Below are positions 17,616-25,833 of a DNA stretch of 64,000 nt, one piece after another. The position numbers were made by a program, and so were the translations under genes. Each line of letters begins with the position of its first letter. Position 1 is the stretch's first letter. The stretch is from Clostridium sp. C8-1-8. GTDB taxonomy: Bacteria > Bacillota > Clostridia > Clostridiales > Clostridiaceae. The notes beneath the pieces are model-generated. The model did no database searches. It was not told where the DNA came from and saw nothing but the letters and a program-made list of their open reading frames with translations. The stretch spans positions 124,001 through 188,000 of the forward strand of contig NZ_JAABNO010000004.1 in NCBI RefSeq assembly GCF_009928445.1, in the 5' to 3' direction.

Positions 17616-18440
17616 TTGGATAAACTTTATATTGAAAATCTAGAGATATTCGCAAAGCATGGTGTCTTTGGAGAAGAAAAAGCCTTAGGTCAAAAATTTG
17701 TAATATCATTAGAACTTTTCTTTGATGCAAGAGAAGCCGCAATAACAGGGGATTTAACTAAATCTGTTCATTACGGAGAGCTTTGTCATAAGCTTGAAAA
17801 AGAATTCCAGAGAGAAAGTTATGATCTAATAGAAACCGCTGCTGAGAAAACTGCAGAGTTTATATTACAAGAGTATGATATTTTAAAAGCTGTAAAAGTA
17901 ATGATAAAGAAGCCATGGGCACCTATAGGTAAGCATCTTGAATATGCAGCTATTGAAATATATAGACAGTGGCATAAGGTATTTATAGCTCTAGGATCAA
18001 ATATGGGGGATAAAAACTCTAACCTAACAGCAGCTATAGATAAGCTTAAAGAATCAAAGCACACTAAGGTAATTAAGGTTTCTAACTTTATAACTACCGA
18101 ACCATGGGGCTATGAAAGTCAGGATAAGTTCTTGAATGGAGTAGCTGAAATATCAACAATACTTTCTCCTATAGAACTCATAAATTACCTTCTAGAGTTA
18201 GAAAAAGAATTGAAGAGAGAAAGAATAATAAAATGGGGACCTAGAACTATAGATCTAGATGTGCTTCTTTATGATGACATAATATCTTCTGAGGAAGCTA
18301 TAGTTATTCCTCATCCTAGGATGCATGAAAGATTGTTTGTGATAGAACCCTTAGCTGAAATAGCTCCTTATGAATTTCATCCTGTTTTGAGAAAAAGAAT
18401 TTTTGAAATTAAAGAGGAACTTTTAAGTAAGAGAAATTAA
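17616..18440 (+). CDS. folBK: Bifunctional dihydroneopterin aldolase / HPPK (FolB-FolK fusion)
   Basis: Residues 1-118 form the FolB aldolase (KLYIENLEIFAKHGVFGEEK, VHYGELCH, LIETAAE, KKPWAPIG), which cleaves dihydroneopterin. Residues 125-274 form HPPK (FIALGSNMGDKNSNL, FLNGVAEI, GPRTIDLDVLLYDD, PHPRMHERLFVIEPLAEIAP), which pyrophosphorylates the product for FolP. Fusions of these two steps are common in clostridia. The start is TTG 17616, 7 bases after AGGAGG. It is the last gene of the folate cluster and is followed by a terminator. Confidence 0.93.
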   Translation: MDKLYIENLEIFAKHGVFGEEKALGQKFVISLELFFDAREAAITGDLTKSVHYGELCHKLEKEFQRESYDLIETAAEKTAEFILQEYDILKAVKVMIKKPWAPIGKHLEYAAIEIYRQWHKVFIALGSNMGDKNSNLTAAIDKLKESKHTKVIKVSNFITTEPWGYESQDKFLNGVAEISTILSPIELINYLLELEKELKRERIIKWGPRTIDLDVLLYDDIISSEEAIVIPHPRMHERLFVIEPLAEIAPYEFHPVLRKRIFEIKEELLSKRN

Positions 18441-18486
18441 TATAGATAAAGAATAAAGAGTTACTACTTCTTAACGGAATTTTCAT

Positions 18487-18527
18487 TATTAAAGGCTCCT
18501 CTAATGGCTCAGAGGAGCCTTTAATAA
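18487..18527. terminator. Bidirectional terminator after the folate cluster
   Basis: Perfect arms TTATTAAAGGCTCCTCT and AGAGGAGCCTTTAATAA around AATGGCTC, with A/T-rich ends, between the folB-folK gene and the convergent lipoprotein gene. Confidence 0.9.
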
Positions 18528-18532
18528 AAACT

Positions 18533-18997
18533 CTATTTGTTAAAAACATATTTGCAAAAAGAATCCAATCTATAAGCAAGGGGAACCTTGTCCATATTGA
18601 TAAAATCTTCTTCAAAAACTCCATCCCAAGGAAATATTGAGATAATATTGTCATCATATATATTTATAACATACTTATCTTTTGAGGTTTTTATAAACAT
18701 TTTAAACTTCGGTTTGTCAGGAAGGTTGCCTGGCTTATTTATAAAGTTAGTACTTTTTAGAGATTTTACGAAGTCTAGTAATATCTTATCATCTTCTTCT
18801 TTAGGGTGAAGCTCTTTGTATACATCAGTATCAAAAGCAGAAATGCTAAACTTTTCAGTACTAATAAGCTTGTACATTTCTTCAGTATAGTAATGATTAG
18901 ATGGTTTTTTCTTTAAATTTATGTACTGAGCATTAGAACATCCGATAAAAGTTGACGAAATAATTAAAACAAGAATCAGTGATAGAAGTTTTTTCAT
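18533..18997 (-). CDS. Putative lipoprotein (DUF4883-like)
   Basis: The 154-residue protein begins with a lipoprotein signal: MKKLLSLILVLIISSTFIGC, with the lipobox Cys at residue 20. The mature part is a compact mixed alpha/beta domain with an MFIKTSKDKYVINIYDDN strand pair and a C-terminal DSFCKYVFNK. The pattern resembles clostridial DUF4883 lipoproteins, whose role is unknown. It is transcribed alone; GGAGG lies upstream of the start. The lipoprotein nature is clear; the family name is less sure. Confidence 0.7.
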   Translation of the reverse strand: MKKLLSLILVLIISSTFIGCSNAQYINLKKKPSNHYYTEEMYKLISTEKFSISAFDTDVYKELHPKEEDDKILLDFVKSLKSTNFINKPGNLPDKPKFKMFIKTSKDKYVINIYDDNIISIFPWDGVFEEDFINMDKVPLAYRLDSFCKYVFNK

Positions 18998-19190
18998 GAG
19001 ACCTCCAATATCATAGTATTACCTTAAAATAATATGTATCCTTTTAGTTTAATAGAACATTTTATTAGTTTTAGAGTAATATATAGAGACACAAATTTTT
19101 TATTCTTTAGAAAATTATGTTGCCTTCTAGACTTTCCAAAGATATATTTGGAGAATCGGATGGCCAAAGATATATAAGGAGGAGCTCGGG

Positions 19191-19631
19191 GTGAAGTACG
19201 GACTAGATATAGAGAATAAAGATATTTCTTCTTTTGTAAATGAGATGCTTATAAAAAATGGACATGCAACTGTAAATTTCACTTTTGATAAAAATATGAA
19301 GTTTGGAGAGATGTTATTTAAAAAGGCACTTCTGGCCAATCAAACCAGAGTAGATTTATACTTAAATATTAATGATGAAATAAAAGATGTTGATATAATA
19401 GATGTGTATGTAAGCAATGAGGATGAAGTATTGACATTCTTGCATATATTTAAAAGAAAAATGGAGGAAATAGGCTTCCAGGAAGTTTGTATAAGAGATG
19501 GATCAGCATTATATCTATGTAAAAAGGTTAAAGCACCTACTATAATTATGAATATCAAATCTAATCTAATAGACATATCTAAAGGAGAATTTTGCAAAGC
19601 ACTTTCTGAATGTTTAATTAACATAAGCTAA
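19191..19631 (+). CDS. Protein of unknown function, faintly amidase_3-like
   Basis: I do not recognise a firm family for this 146-residue protein, which lacks a signal peptide. The order of elements resembles the second half of an N-acetylmuramoyl-L-alanine amidase (amidase_3) fold: LLANQTRVDLYLNIND in place of 'aN..adlfiSIHaN', a middle helix, then KAPTIIMNIKSNLID in place of 'PavLvEvGFlSN'. The catalytic His and Glu are absent, so it would be inactive. The start is GTG 19191, preceded by AAGGAGGAG. CCAAAGATATAT is repeated directly upstream (19136-19147, 19164-19175). Confidence 0.55.
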   Translation: MKYGLDIENKDISSFVNEMLIKNGHATVNFTFDKNMKFGEMLFKKALLANQTRVDLYLNINDEIKDVDIIDVYVSNEDEVLTFLHIFKRKMEEIGFQEVCIRDGSALYLCKKVKAPTIIMNIKSNLIDISKGEFCKALSECLINIS

Positions 19632-19672
19632 TAATGTAGATCAATAAGTACAGATAAAATGTAGTTAAAAAA

Positions 19673-19733
19673 GATACCCACTTTTGTAGGATACATAGTT
19701 ATAAGATTTAAGACCTAACATTAGGTGGGTATC
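19673..19733. terminator. Possible long-loop terminator
   Basis: GATACCCA at 19673-19680 pairs with TGGGTATC at 19726-19733; a small inner hairpin CCTAACATTAGG sits within. It lies between convergent genes and is only moderately convincing. Confidence 0.4.
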
Positions 19734-19741
19734 ATTAAATA

Positions 19742-20194
19742 TCATTTTTTTTTATCGCACTCACAATTATCTTTCTCTTTAGCATCATCTTTATCTGGCT
19801 TATTATCACTCTTAACTCTGCTAATTAGAAATCCTACAGTAGAAAATAAGATGTTTCTGATTTCCCCTACTGCTGAATTAGTCTCATCAATGCTTGTCCA
19901 ATAACCTATAATGCAGACAGATAAAGATAATACTGCCATAAATCCAGCTACTAAAACTTGAAATTTTTTATTTTTTATATTGTTATTGGGTATAATCTGG
20001 TTACCAAATATATATCCAAATATAGATGACATCACTGATCTTATGGTTTCATTTGAGGATGCAGAAAAGCTACCATTTGTAAAAATAGTGATGCATGTGT
20101 GAATAAAGGCAGTGAATCCCAACAGAGTTAAAAACCTCATTGCTAGACACTGAGAAAGCCAAAGCTTCTTTAATTTCACTATTTGTTTAAACAT
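19742..20194 (-). CDS. Small membrane protein of unknown function
   Basis: The 150-residue protein has three to four hydrophobic segments (roughly residues 17-37, 45-63, 76-99 and 112-128) and a charged tail rich in Lys/Asp with CECDKKK at the end. No family is recognised. ATG 20194 is preferred: GAAGG is 8 bases upstream, whereas the upstream in-frame ATG and GTG overlap that site. The Cys-containing acidic/basic tail may bind metal, but this is speculation. Divergent from the pyruvate-kinase-like gene. Confidence 0.6.
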   Translation of the reverse strand: MFKQIVKLKKLWLSQCLAMRFLTLLGFTAFIHTCITIFTNGSFSASSNETIRSVMSSIFGYIFGNQIIPNNNIKNKKFQVLVAGFMAVLSLSVCIIGYWTSIDETNSAVGEIRNILFSTVGFLISRVKSDNKPDKDDAKEKDNCECDKKK

Positions 20195-20314
20195 AGGCAT
20201 CACCTTCTTAGATATAATATGTTCCGCAATAATATTTTGTTACTGATTTTAGACATAAATATGTGTTTTTTTTAATATTATAAAATTGAATTAATTTAAT
20301 CTAGAAGGGGTTAT

Positions 20315-21352
20315 ATGCTAACAATCGCTACAATAGGACCTAAAGTAAGGACAAGACAAGATATAAAAAGGATTATAGGAGAAGGGGCAAACAGTATAAG
20401 AATAAATTTTTCACATTGTGACTATGACAATGTGGTAGAGATAATTAAATACATAAAGGGGAGCTTCCCTAGAGTATCTATAATTGGTGATATACAAGGT
20501 TATAAAGTAAGAGTAGGAAGATGCTTTGATAAGGTAGTAAAGGTAACTAATGATAATATATTGTATTTCTGTTCGGAAGATAAGTATAGTGATATATTAG
20601 AATTTTGGCAGCATAGAAATGAATTACTTGTTCCACTTAATATAAAGGAACAGGATTTAATTGAATGCTCAGTAAAAACTGTATTTATGAAAGACGGGAG
20701 CATGGAATTTGAGGTATTAAGTAAGCAGGGAGGCATACTTCAATGCAGAACTGTATGTGGAGGAGTAATTAGGGCAGAAAAAGGCTGTAACTTGCCAGGG
20801 CTGAATAGGAAGTCAAAAGAAGTAAATAAGAAAGACTTTAAGGATATAAAGTTTTGTGTAGATAATAAAGTAGACATTATTGTATATTCTTATGTGTATG
20901 ATGAAAAGGATATTGATAACTTTATAGGAGTGGTAAAGGATCTTAATAAAGAACAAAGATATACCCCAAGGCTGTGGGCAAAGATAGAGACAGAAAAAGC
21001 GATAAACAACATAAAATTAATAGCATCAAAAGTGGATGGAGTGGTGTTAGGGCGGGGAGATTTACTTCCAGAGACTAATATATATAAAATGGCTCTCTAT
21101 CAGCATAACTTTATAAGAGCTATGAAGAATAGTTCTAAGGATGTTATAATAGCAACTCATGTACTAGACTCTTTGAAAGAACAAGAAAAACCAACAGTAA
21201 ATGAGATGAATGATATTTTTTATTGCATTGGTGGAGGTGTAAGTGGTTTTATGCTTACTGGTGAAACCTCGATAGGTATTGATCCGTTAAATGCCATAAG
21301 AGTACTAAGAAGAGCAACAGAGTTTTATTCCAAGGTATTCAAAAAAAGCTAA
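20315..21352 (+). CDS. Pyruvate kinase-like barrel protein lacking the C-terminal domain
   Basis: The protein (345 residues) follows the pyruvate kinase barrel from end to end: LTIATIGPKVRT, RINFSHCDYDN, GDIQGYKVRVG, LPGLNRKSKEVNKKDFKDI, WAKIETEKAINNIKLIASKVDGVVLGRGDLLPE, ATHVLDSL and GFMLTGETSIGIDP. It stops after the barrel, while catabolic pyruvate kinase has about 470 residues with a C-terminal allosteric domain. The catalytic Lys (AKIET) and metal Glu are kept, but RGDLG is RGDLL and the ATQMLESM loop is ATHVLDSL. It is therefore a divergent paralogue with unknown substrate. Monocistronic, with GAAGGGG upstream. Confidence 0.75.
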   Translation: MLTIATIGPKVRTRQDIKRIIGEGANSIRINFSHCDYDNVVEIIKYIKGSFPRVSIIGDIQGYKVRVGRCFDKVVKVTNDNILYFCSEDKYSDILEFWQHRNELLVPLNIKEQDLIECSVKTVFMKDGSMEFEVLSKQGGILQCRTVCGGVIRAEKGCNLPGLNRKSKEVNKKDFKDIKFCVDNKVDIIVYSYVYDEKDIDNFIGVVKDLNKEQRYTPRLWAKIETEKAINNIKLIASKVDGVVLGRGDLLPETNIYKMALYQHNFIRAMKNSSKDVIIATHVLDSLKEQEKPTVNEMNDIFYCIGGGVSGFMLTGETSIGIDPLNAIRVLRRATEFYSKVFKKS

Positions 21353-21426
21353 TAACTATCCACTGATTAATGAGTAGAGATTCTGTTATAATGAATTCAC
21401 TAGCATTAATCAGGAGGAATTAAATT

Positions 21427-21843
21427 ATGTTGCAATGGAAAGATTCTTATAGTGTAAATGTACAAGTAATAGATGATCAACATAAACAGTTATTTGCTAT
21501 AGCGGAAAAACTAATGGACTTAATTAAGAGCAGTTCAGAGGAAGAAGATCGTTATGAAGAAATAAGAGAAGTGTTAAATGAGCTTAAGAACTACACTGAA
21601 TATCACTTTGACTATGAAGAACAGCTTTTACGTCGAAATGGATATGATATCGTTGATGACCATAAAGTGCAGCATGAGGAGTTCATAGGAAAACTTTCTG
21701 ACTTACAAAAGCAAGACATATACATAAAGCAAAAGAATGCTATGATGAACATATTAACATTTCTAATTGATTGGATAAGTGAACATATAGTTAAAGAAGA
21801 TATAAGTTATGGTAAGTTTTTGAATGCAAAAGGCATATTTTAA
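21427..21843 (+). CDS. Bacteriohemerythrin
   Basis: This non-heme di-iron O2-binding protein has 138 residues and a four-helix bundle. Ligands are in place: His in WKDSYSVNVQVIDDQHKQLF, HFDYEEQLL (His and Glu), HKVQHEEF (two His) and HIVKED (His and Asp). The signature WxxxYSVxVxxIDxQH at the N-terminus is near-canonical. In an anaerobe it probably buffers or senses O2, complementing fprA. CAGGAGGAAT lies upstream of the ATG. Confidence 0.93.
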   Translation: MLQWKDSYSVNVQVIDDQHKQLFAIAEKLMDLIKSSSEEEDRYEEIREVLNELKNYTEYHFDYEEQLLRRNGYDIVDDHKVQHEEFIGKLSDLQKQDIYIKQKNAMMNILTFLIDWISEHIVKEDISYGKFLNAKGIF

Positions 21844-21858
21844 TAAATATTAAAATAT

Positions 21859-21916
21859 GGCTTTGTAAAAATACTATGTTGAAATTAAGTTGTCAACAAT
21901 ATTCTTGAGCATAGCC
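21859..21916. mobile_element. MITE internal-deletion derivative (58 bp)
   Basis: The left end GGCTTTGTAAAAATACTATG with TTGAAATTAAG joins directly to TCAACAATATTCTTGAGCATAGCC, the right end of the 119-bp MITE. The centre is missing. Flanking 8-mers TAAAATAT and TAAATTAA agree at 6 of 8 positions. Confidence 0.65.
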
Positions 21917-21929
21917 TAAATTAATATGA

Positions 21930-21966
21930 AATCACTGAAGGAGTTTGCTTCAGTGATTTTTTCGTT
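21930..21966 (+). terminator. Rho-independent terminator downstream of bacteriohemerythrin
   Basis: Arms AATCACTGAAG / CTTCAGTGATT followed by a T-run. It lies just beyond the MITE derivative. Confidence 0.85.
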
Positions 21967-22083
21967 TTGTTATAATAATTCGTTTTAGAGTGTGAAGAAT
22001 GAGAGTATAATGTATCTTAATGAAATTTATTATAGAATAGGATATAGTATAATAAAATGAAGTTTGTATACTGATACAGTTAA

Positions 22084-22179
22084 AGAGTTCCTATATAGAA
22101 ACTTAATTTATGATTGTTCTAAAATCTTGCCTTCTGAGAATTTTAGGTTATGTATAAATTAATAGTTCAGTTAGGAACC
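22084..22179. repeat. PAL-B palindromic repeat, copy 2
   Basis: The element starts AGAGTTCCTATATAGAAAC and ends TTAATAGTTCAGTTAGGAACC, forming imperfect inverted ends over 96 bp. Its right end stops only 19 bases before the DUF445 start codon, next to its GAAGGAG site. Confidence 0.65.
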
Positions 22180-22198
22180 TGTAAGAAGGAGTATAAAT

Positions 22199-23449
22199 AT
22201 GAAGATAAAAACTTACCAAAAGGCCTCAATATCATTAGTTATAATGCTTATTGGCTTTATAGCAACTATATTTTTTAATAATAACTCAATAATCTTTTTA
22301 CTTCAAAGCGGCTTTGAAGCTGGTTTAGTTGGAGGACTTGCTGACTGGTTTGCGGTAACAGCTCTTTTTCGTCACCCACTAGGGGTGCCTATTCCACATA
22401 CTGCGCTCTTGCCGAAGAATAGAGAACGTATAACCATGGCTTTAGTTTCTATAGTGAAAGATGATTTGCTAAGTAAAGCTAGTGTAATTCAAAGAGTGGA
22501 AAAAATTAATTTTTCTAAAAAGTTCTTAGGTATATGCAGAAAAGGCATATATACAGAGCAATTTAGAGCAGGATTACTCAGTATAATAGAAAGAGTGAAG
22601 AATTCAGTTGAAATAGAAGAAATTTCAATACATATAAATAAATATATAAGTGATTATTTATCTAGGGTAGATACCAAAAATGTTGTTGAAGAATTAATTG
22701 AAGAAGGTTTAAGTCATGACTATCAGGATAAGCTTATAGATATTCTTATAGAAAAGGTTGGAGAAGCAGTAAAGAGGGAAGATGTAAGAAGAGAAATAGC
22801 AGCAACATCTGTCAATGCTGTTAAGAAGGTTCAAAAAAAAGGTATGCTTCAGTTTACTCTTAATACAGTAGTTGGAATTATTGGAGAAGATAAGATTGGA
22901 AGCACCATTCAAGAATTTATACTGCTTATACTTAAAGAATTAGAGGAAATTAATAATCCTACAAGGGTAATGCTTATTGAATCTATTAATGATAATATAA
23001 GACAACTAACTGATGATGATGGTTTTGTAGAAAAGATAGATAATTATAAGATGGAATTAAGCAATAGTGATAGGTTTAAAGAAATTTCCTTGAGTATATT
23101 AAAAGATGCTGAAGATAAGATTTTGTATTATTTTAATGACGAAGTATCAATGAAGGAAAATATATTACCTTTTATAGATAACCTACTCATAAATATAGCA
23201 GAAGATAAGGAACTCATAGATAAACTAGAAAAAGATATCCGAGGCCAAATATCAAACTATATAGATGAAAACCATGAAAAGATAGGGTTGTTAGTTAAAG
23301 AAAATATAGAAAAGCTAGATACAGAAACCTTGGTCGATTTGATTGAAGATAAAGTAGGAAGCGACCTTCAATGGATAAGAATCAATGGTGCAATCTGTGG
23401 CTTTCTAATAGGTTTAGTGCTTGGAGGAATCAAATTACTTGTGGTCTAG
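22199..23449 (+). CDS. DUF445 family membrane protein
   Basis: The 416-residue protein has an N-terminal membrane helix (about 10-27), a second hydrophobic stretch with GFEAGLVGGLADWFAVTALFRHPLGVPIPHTALLP, the diagnostic DUF445 segment, a long helical region, and a C-terminal membrane helix (INGAICGFLIGLVLGGIKLL). DUF445 proteins (YheB/YtxA-like) are inner-membrane proteins of unknown function. GAAGGAG precedes the ATG. Confidence 0.9.
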   Translation: MKIKTYQKASISLVIMLIGFIATIFFNNNSIIFLLQSGFEAGLVGGLADWFAVTALFRHPLGVPIPHTALLPKNRERITMALVSIVKDDLLSKASVIQRVEKINFSKKFLGICRKGIYTEQFRAGLLSIIERVKNSVEIEEISIHINKYISDYLSRVDTKNVVEELIEEGLSHDYQDKLIDILIEKVGEAVKREDVRREIAATSVNAVKKVQKKGMLQFTLNTVVGIIGEDKIGSTIQEFILLILKELEEINNPTRVMLIESINDNIRQLTDDDGFVEKIDNYKMELSNSDRFKEISLSILKDAEDKILYYFNDEVSMKENILPFIDNLLINIAEDKELIDKLEKDIRGQISNYIDENHEKIGLLVKENIEKLDTETLVDLIEDKVGSDLQWIRINGAICGFLIGLVLGGIKLLVV

Positions 23450-23513
23450 AGTTTTATAAAATATATTTTCTCCAAGAAAAAATATAATATTTCATAATTA
23501 GTTACGAAGAAAG

Positions 23514-23559
23514 AGGCTATGCTAAGAAGGAAGAGAAACACCTTCATTAGCATAGCCTA
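23514..23559. terminator. Hairpin after the DUF445 gene
   Basis: AGGCTATGCTAA-GAAGG pairs with CCTTC-ATTAGCATAGCCT around AAGAGAAACA. It is a strong stem without a clear T-run. The rest of 23450-23885 is AT-rich and shows no gene. Confidence 0.5.
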
Positions 23560-23885
23560 TATTTATTATTTAGTAATTCGTCATAAAGGGAAAATTAGCC
23601 AAAGTATAATGAAAAATAAAAATTATGTCTCATGCTAGAATTTATTCATATACGTTCAGAAAAGTAAGATACTAATAGCAGCTTCTCTTAAATTAACTTT
23701 TTTTACATGAAATTAACTTAAATAACAATAAGCCTTAATGAAGCTATGGTAGATTTTAAATGTATTAAAATTTAGTGCTAAGAAAATAGTAGGTTTCTAA
23801 AATATCTGAGCAGTATATCAGAATATGCGTGGATATAGTTTGATTATTAGAGACCGTAATGAAAACCTATGAGGAGATTACTTAT

Positions 23886-25673
23886 ATGATAAATGAGTTA
23901 GTGGAGATTTCAAATTATAGTGAGGTGGATGAATTGGAAAGTATACTTGATAATAAAGATATCTACACAGTATATCAACCTATTGTTTCACTGTTAGATG
24001 CTACTATCATAGGCTATGAGGCTTTGAGTAGAGGGCCTGAGGAGTCACCGTTGCAGAGTCCAGATAAACTATTTAAAGCTGCTCAAACTTACAAAAAAAC
24101 TTGGGAACTAGAACAACTATGTAGAATAAAAGCTATTGAACGTGCTTCTAATATTGAAAAAGATAGGCATCTATTTATAAATGTAGATCCTCATATTTTT
24201 AAGGATGAAAAATTTAAGAAAGGTTTTACTAAGGAATTTCTTTTAGCAAACAATGTATCACCGGACTGTATAGTATTTGAAATAACTGAAAAAACCTGTA
24301 TAGAAGATTATAAAGGATTTAGGCAAGCTCTTGATAATTATGTGGATCAAGGCTATAAGATTGCTGTTGATGATACTGGTTCAGGCTATTCGGGTCTTAA
24401 AATGTTAAACGAGACTAAGCCCCATTTTATTAAAATCGATATGGATTTAATCAGAAATGTGAACACCGATTCGTTTAAACAATCTCTAATAGAGTGTTTT
24501 GTAAAGCTTTCTGATGCAACTAATATGAAGCTCATAGCTGAAGGTATAGAAACAGAAGAGGAATTGAAGACTCTAATAAGCTTAGGAGTATATGCTGGAC
24601 AAGGCTTTTTTATAGCAAGACCAGCTGGAACCTTTTTAGATATTTCTAGATCTGTAAGGGATCTTATTATAAGATGTAATAAGCTTAAAAGTAATATGCA
24701 TAACAGTAATTACTCTAATCACATAGGGGAAATAGTTAGATACGACAAGCCTTTTAGTCCTGACACACATTGTAAAGTGGTGAAAGAGTACTTTGATGAA
24801 AATGACATTACCGGTGCTTGCATTGTGGAGGATCAAGTTCCAGTAGGACTTATTATGAAGCATACCTTGGATTCTGCTCTTGCTACCCAATTTGGGGTTG
24901 CCGTATTTACTAAGAGGCCAGTATCCTTGGTTATGGATGATAAGCCGCTGATAGTAGACTATTATACCCCAGTTAATGAAGTGTCTAGACTAGCTATGGC
25001 TAGAAAAACTAAGAATATATATGATTATATAATTGTAACTAATAATGGCAAGTATAGCGGAATTGTTTCGATAAAGTCTTTGCTTAACTACAATATGATG
25101 CTGGAATGCAATTATGCAAGGCAGCTTAATCCTCTTACAGAACTACCTGGAAACATGGTTATAGAAAATACTATAAATAATGTTATTAAGACTGAGCGTA
25201 CATACTGTATTCTTTATTTAGATTTAGATAATTTTAAAGTATACAATGATACATATGGGTTCGAGAATGGAGATAAGATTATTAAATTTGCAGCTCAGTT
25301 GATAAACTCTAAGATAAAAGCTCTTTTCCCTTACAATGGATTTGTCGGCCATATTGGTGGAGATGATTTTGTATGTATAATAGAAAACCCCATTGAGGAG
25401 TGTAAAAAAATATGTGATGAAATTATAACTAGCTTTGACAAAGGGGTTCTAAATTATTTCAATGAAAAAGATAAGAATAATAAATATATAGAAGCAGTAA
25501 GTAGAAGTGGGAACATTGAAAAGCTTCCTATTACCTCGTTATCAATCGCAGGCTTGTTTGGTATATTTAATAGTTTTTCTAATCCGGAGGAGGTAGGATT
25601 ATATGTAGCTTCTATAAAAAAAGAGGTTAAGCGAGTTTCTGGTAGTTGTTATTTACTTAAAGAAGTAACTTAA
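23886..25673 (+). CDS. EAL-CBS-GGDEF cyclic-di-GMP signalling protein
   Basis: The protein (595 residues) has an EAL phosphodiesterase domain first (about 20-260), a CBS pair (about 290-415) and a GGDEF domain (about 430-590). Catalytic EAL residues are kept: YEALSRG, the N of FINVD, FEITEKT, DDTGSGYSGL, KIDMD, IAEGIET and QGFFIARP, so c-di-GMP hydrolysis is likely. The GGDEF signature reads GGDDF, so cyclase activity is uncertain and the domain could instead bind GTP. CBS domains may sense adenine nucleotides. ATG 23886 is preferred because GAGGAG lies at 23871-23876; ATG 23859 has no ribosome binding site. Confidence 0.88.
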   Translation: MINELVEISNYSEVDELESILDNKDIYTVYQPIVSLLDATIIGYEALSRGPEESPLQSPDKLFKAAQTYKKTWELEQLCRIKAIERASNIEKDRHLFINVDPHIFKDEKFKKGFTKEFLLANNVSPDCIVFEITEKTCIEDYKGFRQALDNYVDQGYKIAVDDTGSGYSGLKMLNETKPHFIKIDMDLIRNVNTDSFKQSLIECFVKLSDATNMKLIAEGIETEEELKTLISLGVYAGQGFFIARPAGTFLDISRSVRDLIIRCNKLKSNMHNSNYSNHIGEIVRYDKPFSPDTHCKVVKEYFDENDITGACIVEDQVPVGLIMKHTLDSALATQFGVAVFTKRPVSLVMDDKPLIVDYYTPVNEVSRLAMARKTKNIYDYIIVTNNGKYSGIVSIKSLLNYNMMLECNYARQLNPLTELPGNMVIENTINNVIKTERTYCILYLDLDNFKVYNDTYGFENGDKIIKFAAQLINSKIKALFPYNGFVGHIGGDDFVCIIENPIEECKKICDEIITSFDKGVLNYFNEKDKNNKYIEAVSRSGNIEKLPITSLSIAGLFGIFNSFSNPEEVGLYVASIKKEVKRVSGSCYLLKEVT

Positions 25674-25690
25674 TATATAAGTTTTCTAAG

Positions 25691-25712
25691 AAAATCCCTT
25701 AGGGATTTTTTT
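25691..25712 (+). terminator. Terminator of the EAL/GGDEF gene
   Basis: AAAATCCC-TTA-GGGATTTT followed by a T-run, 18 bases after the stop codon. Confidence 0.8.
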
Positions 25713-25833
25713 CTTTTTCAAATAAAACTTACATTAAATATATACAATAAATATTACTAATATACAAATATGGATTGATTATTTTGCTAGAATAAAGGTG
25801 AAAAAGTTGAAAAAAATAATCAGGGGTGATTTT

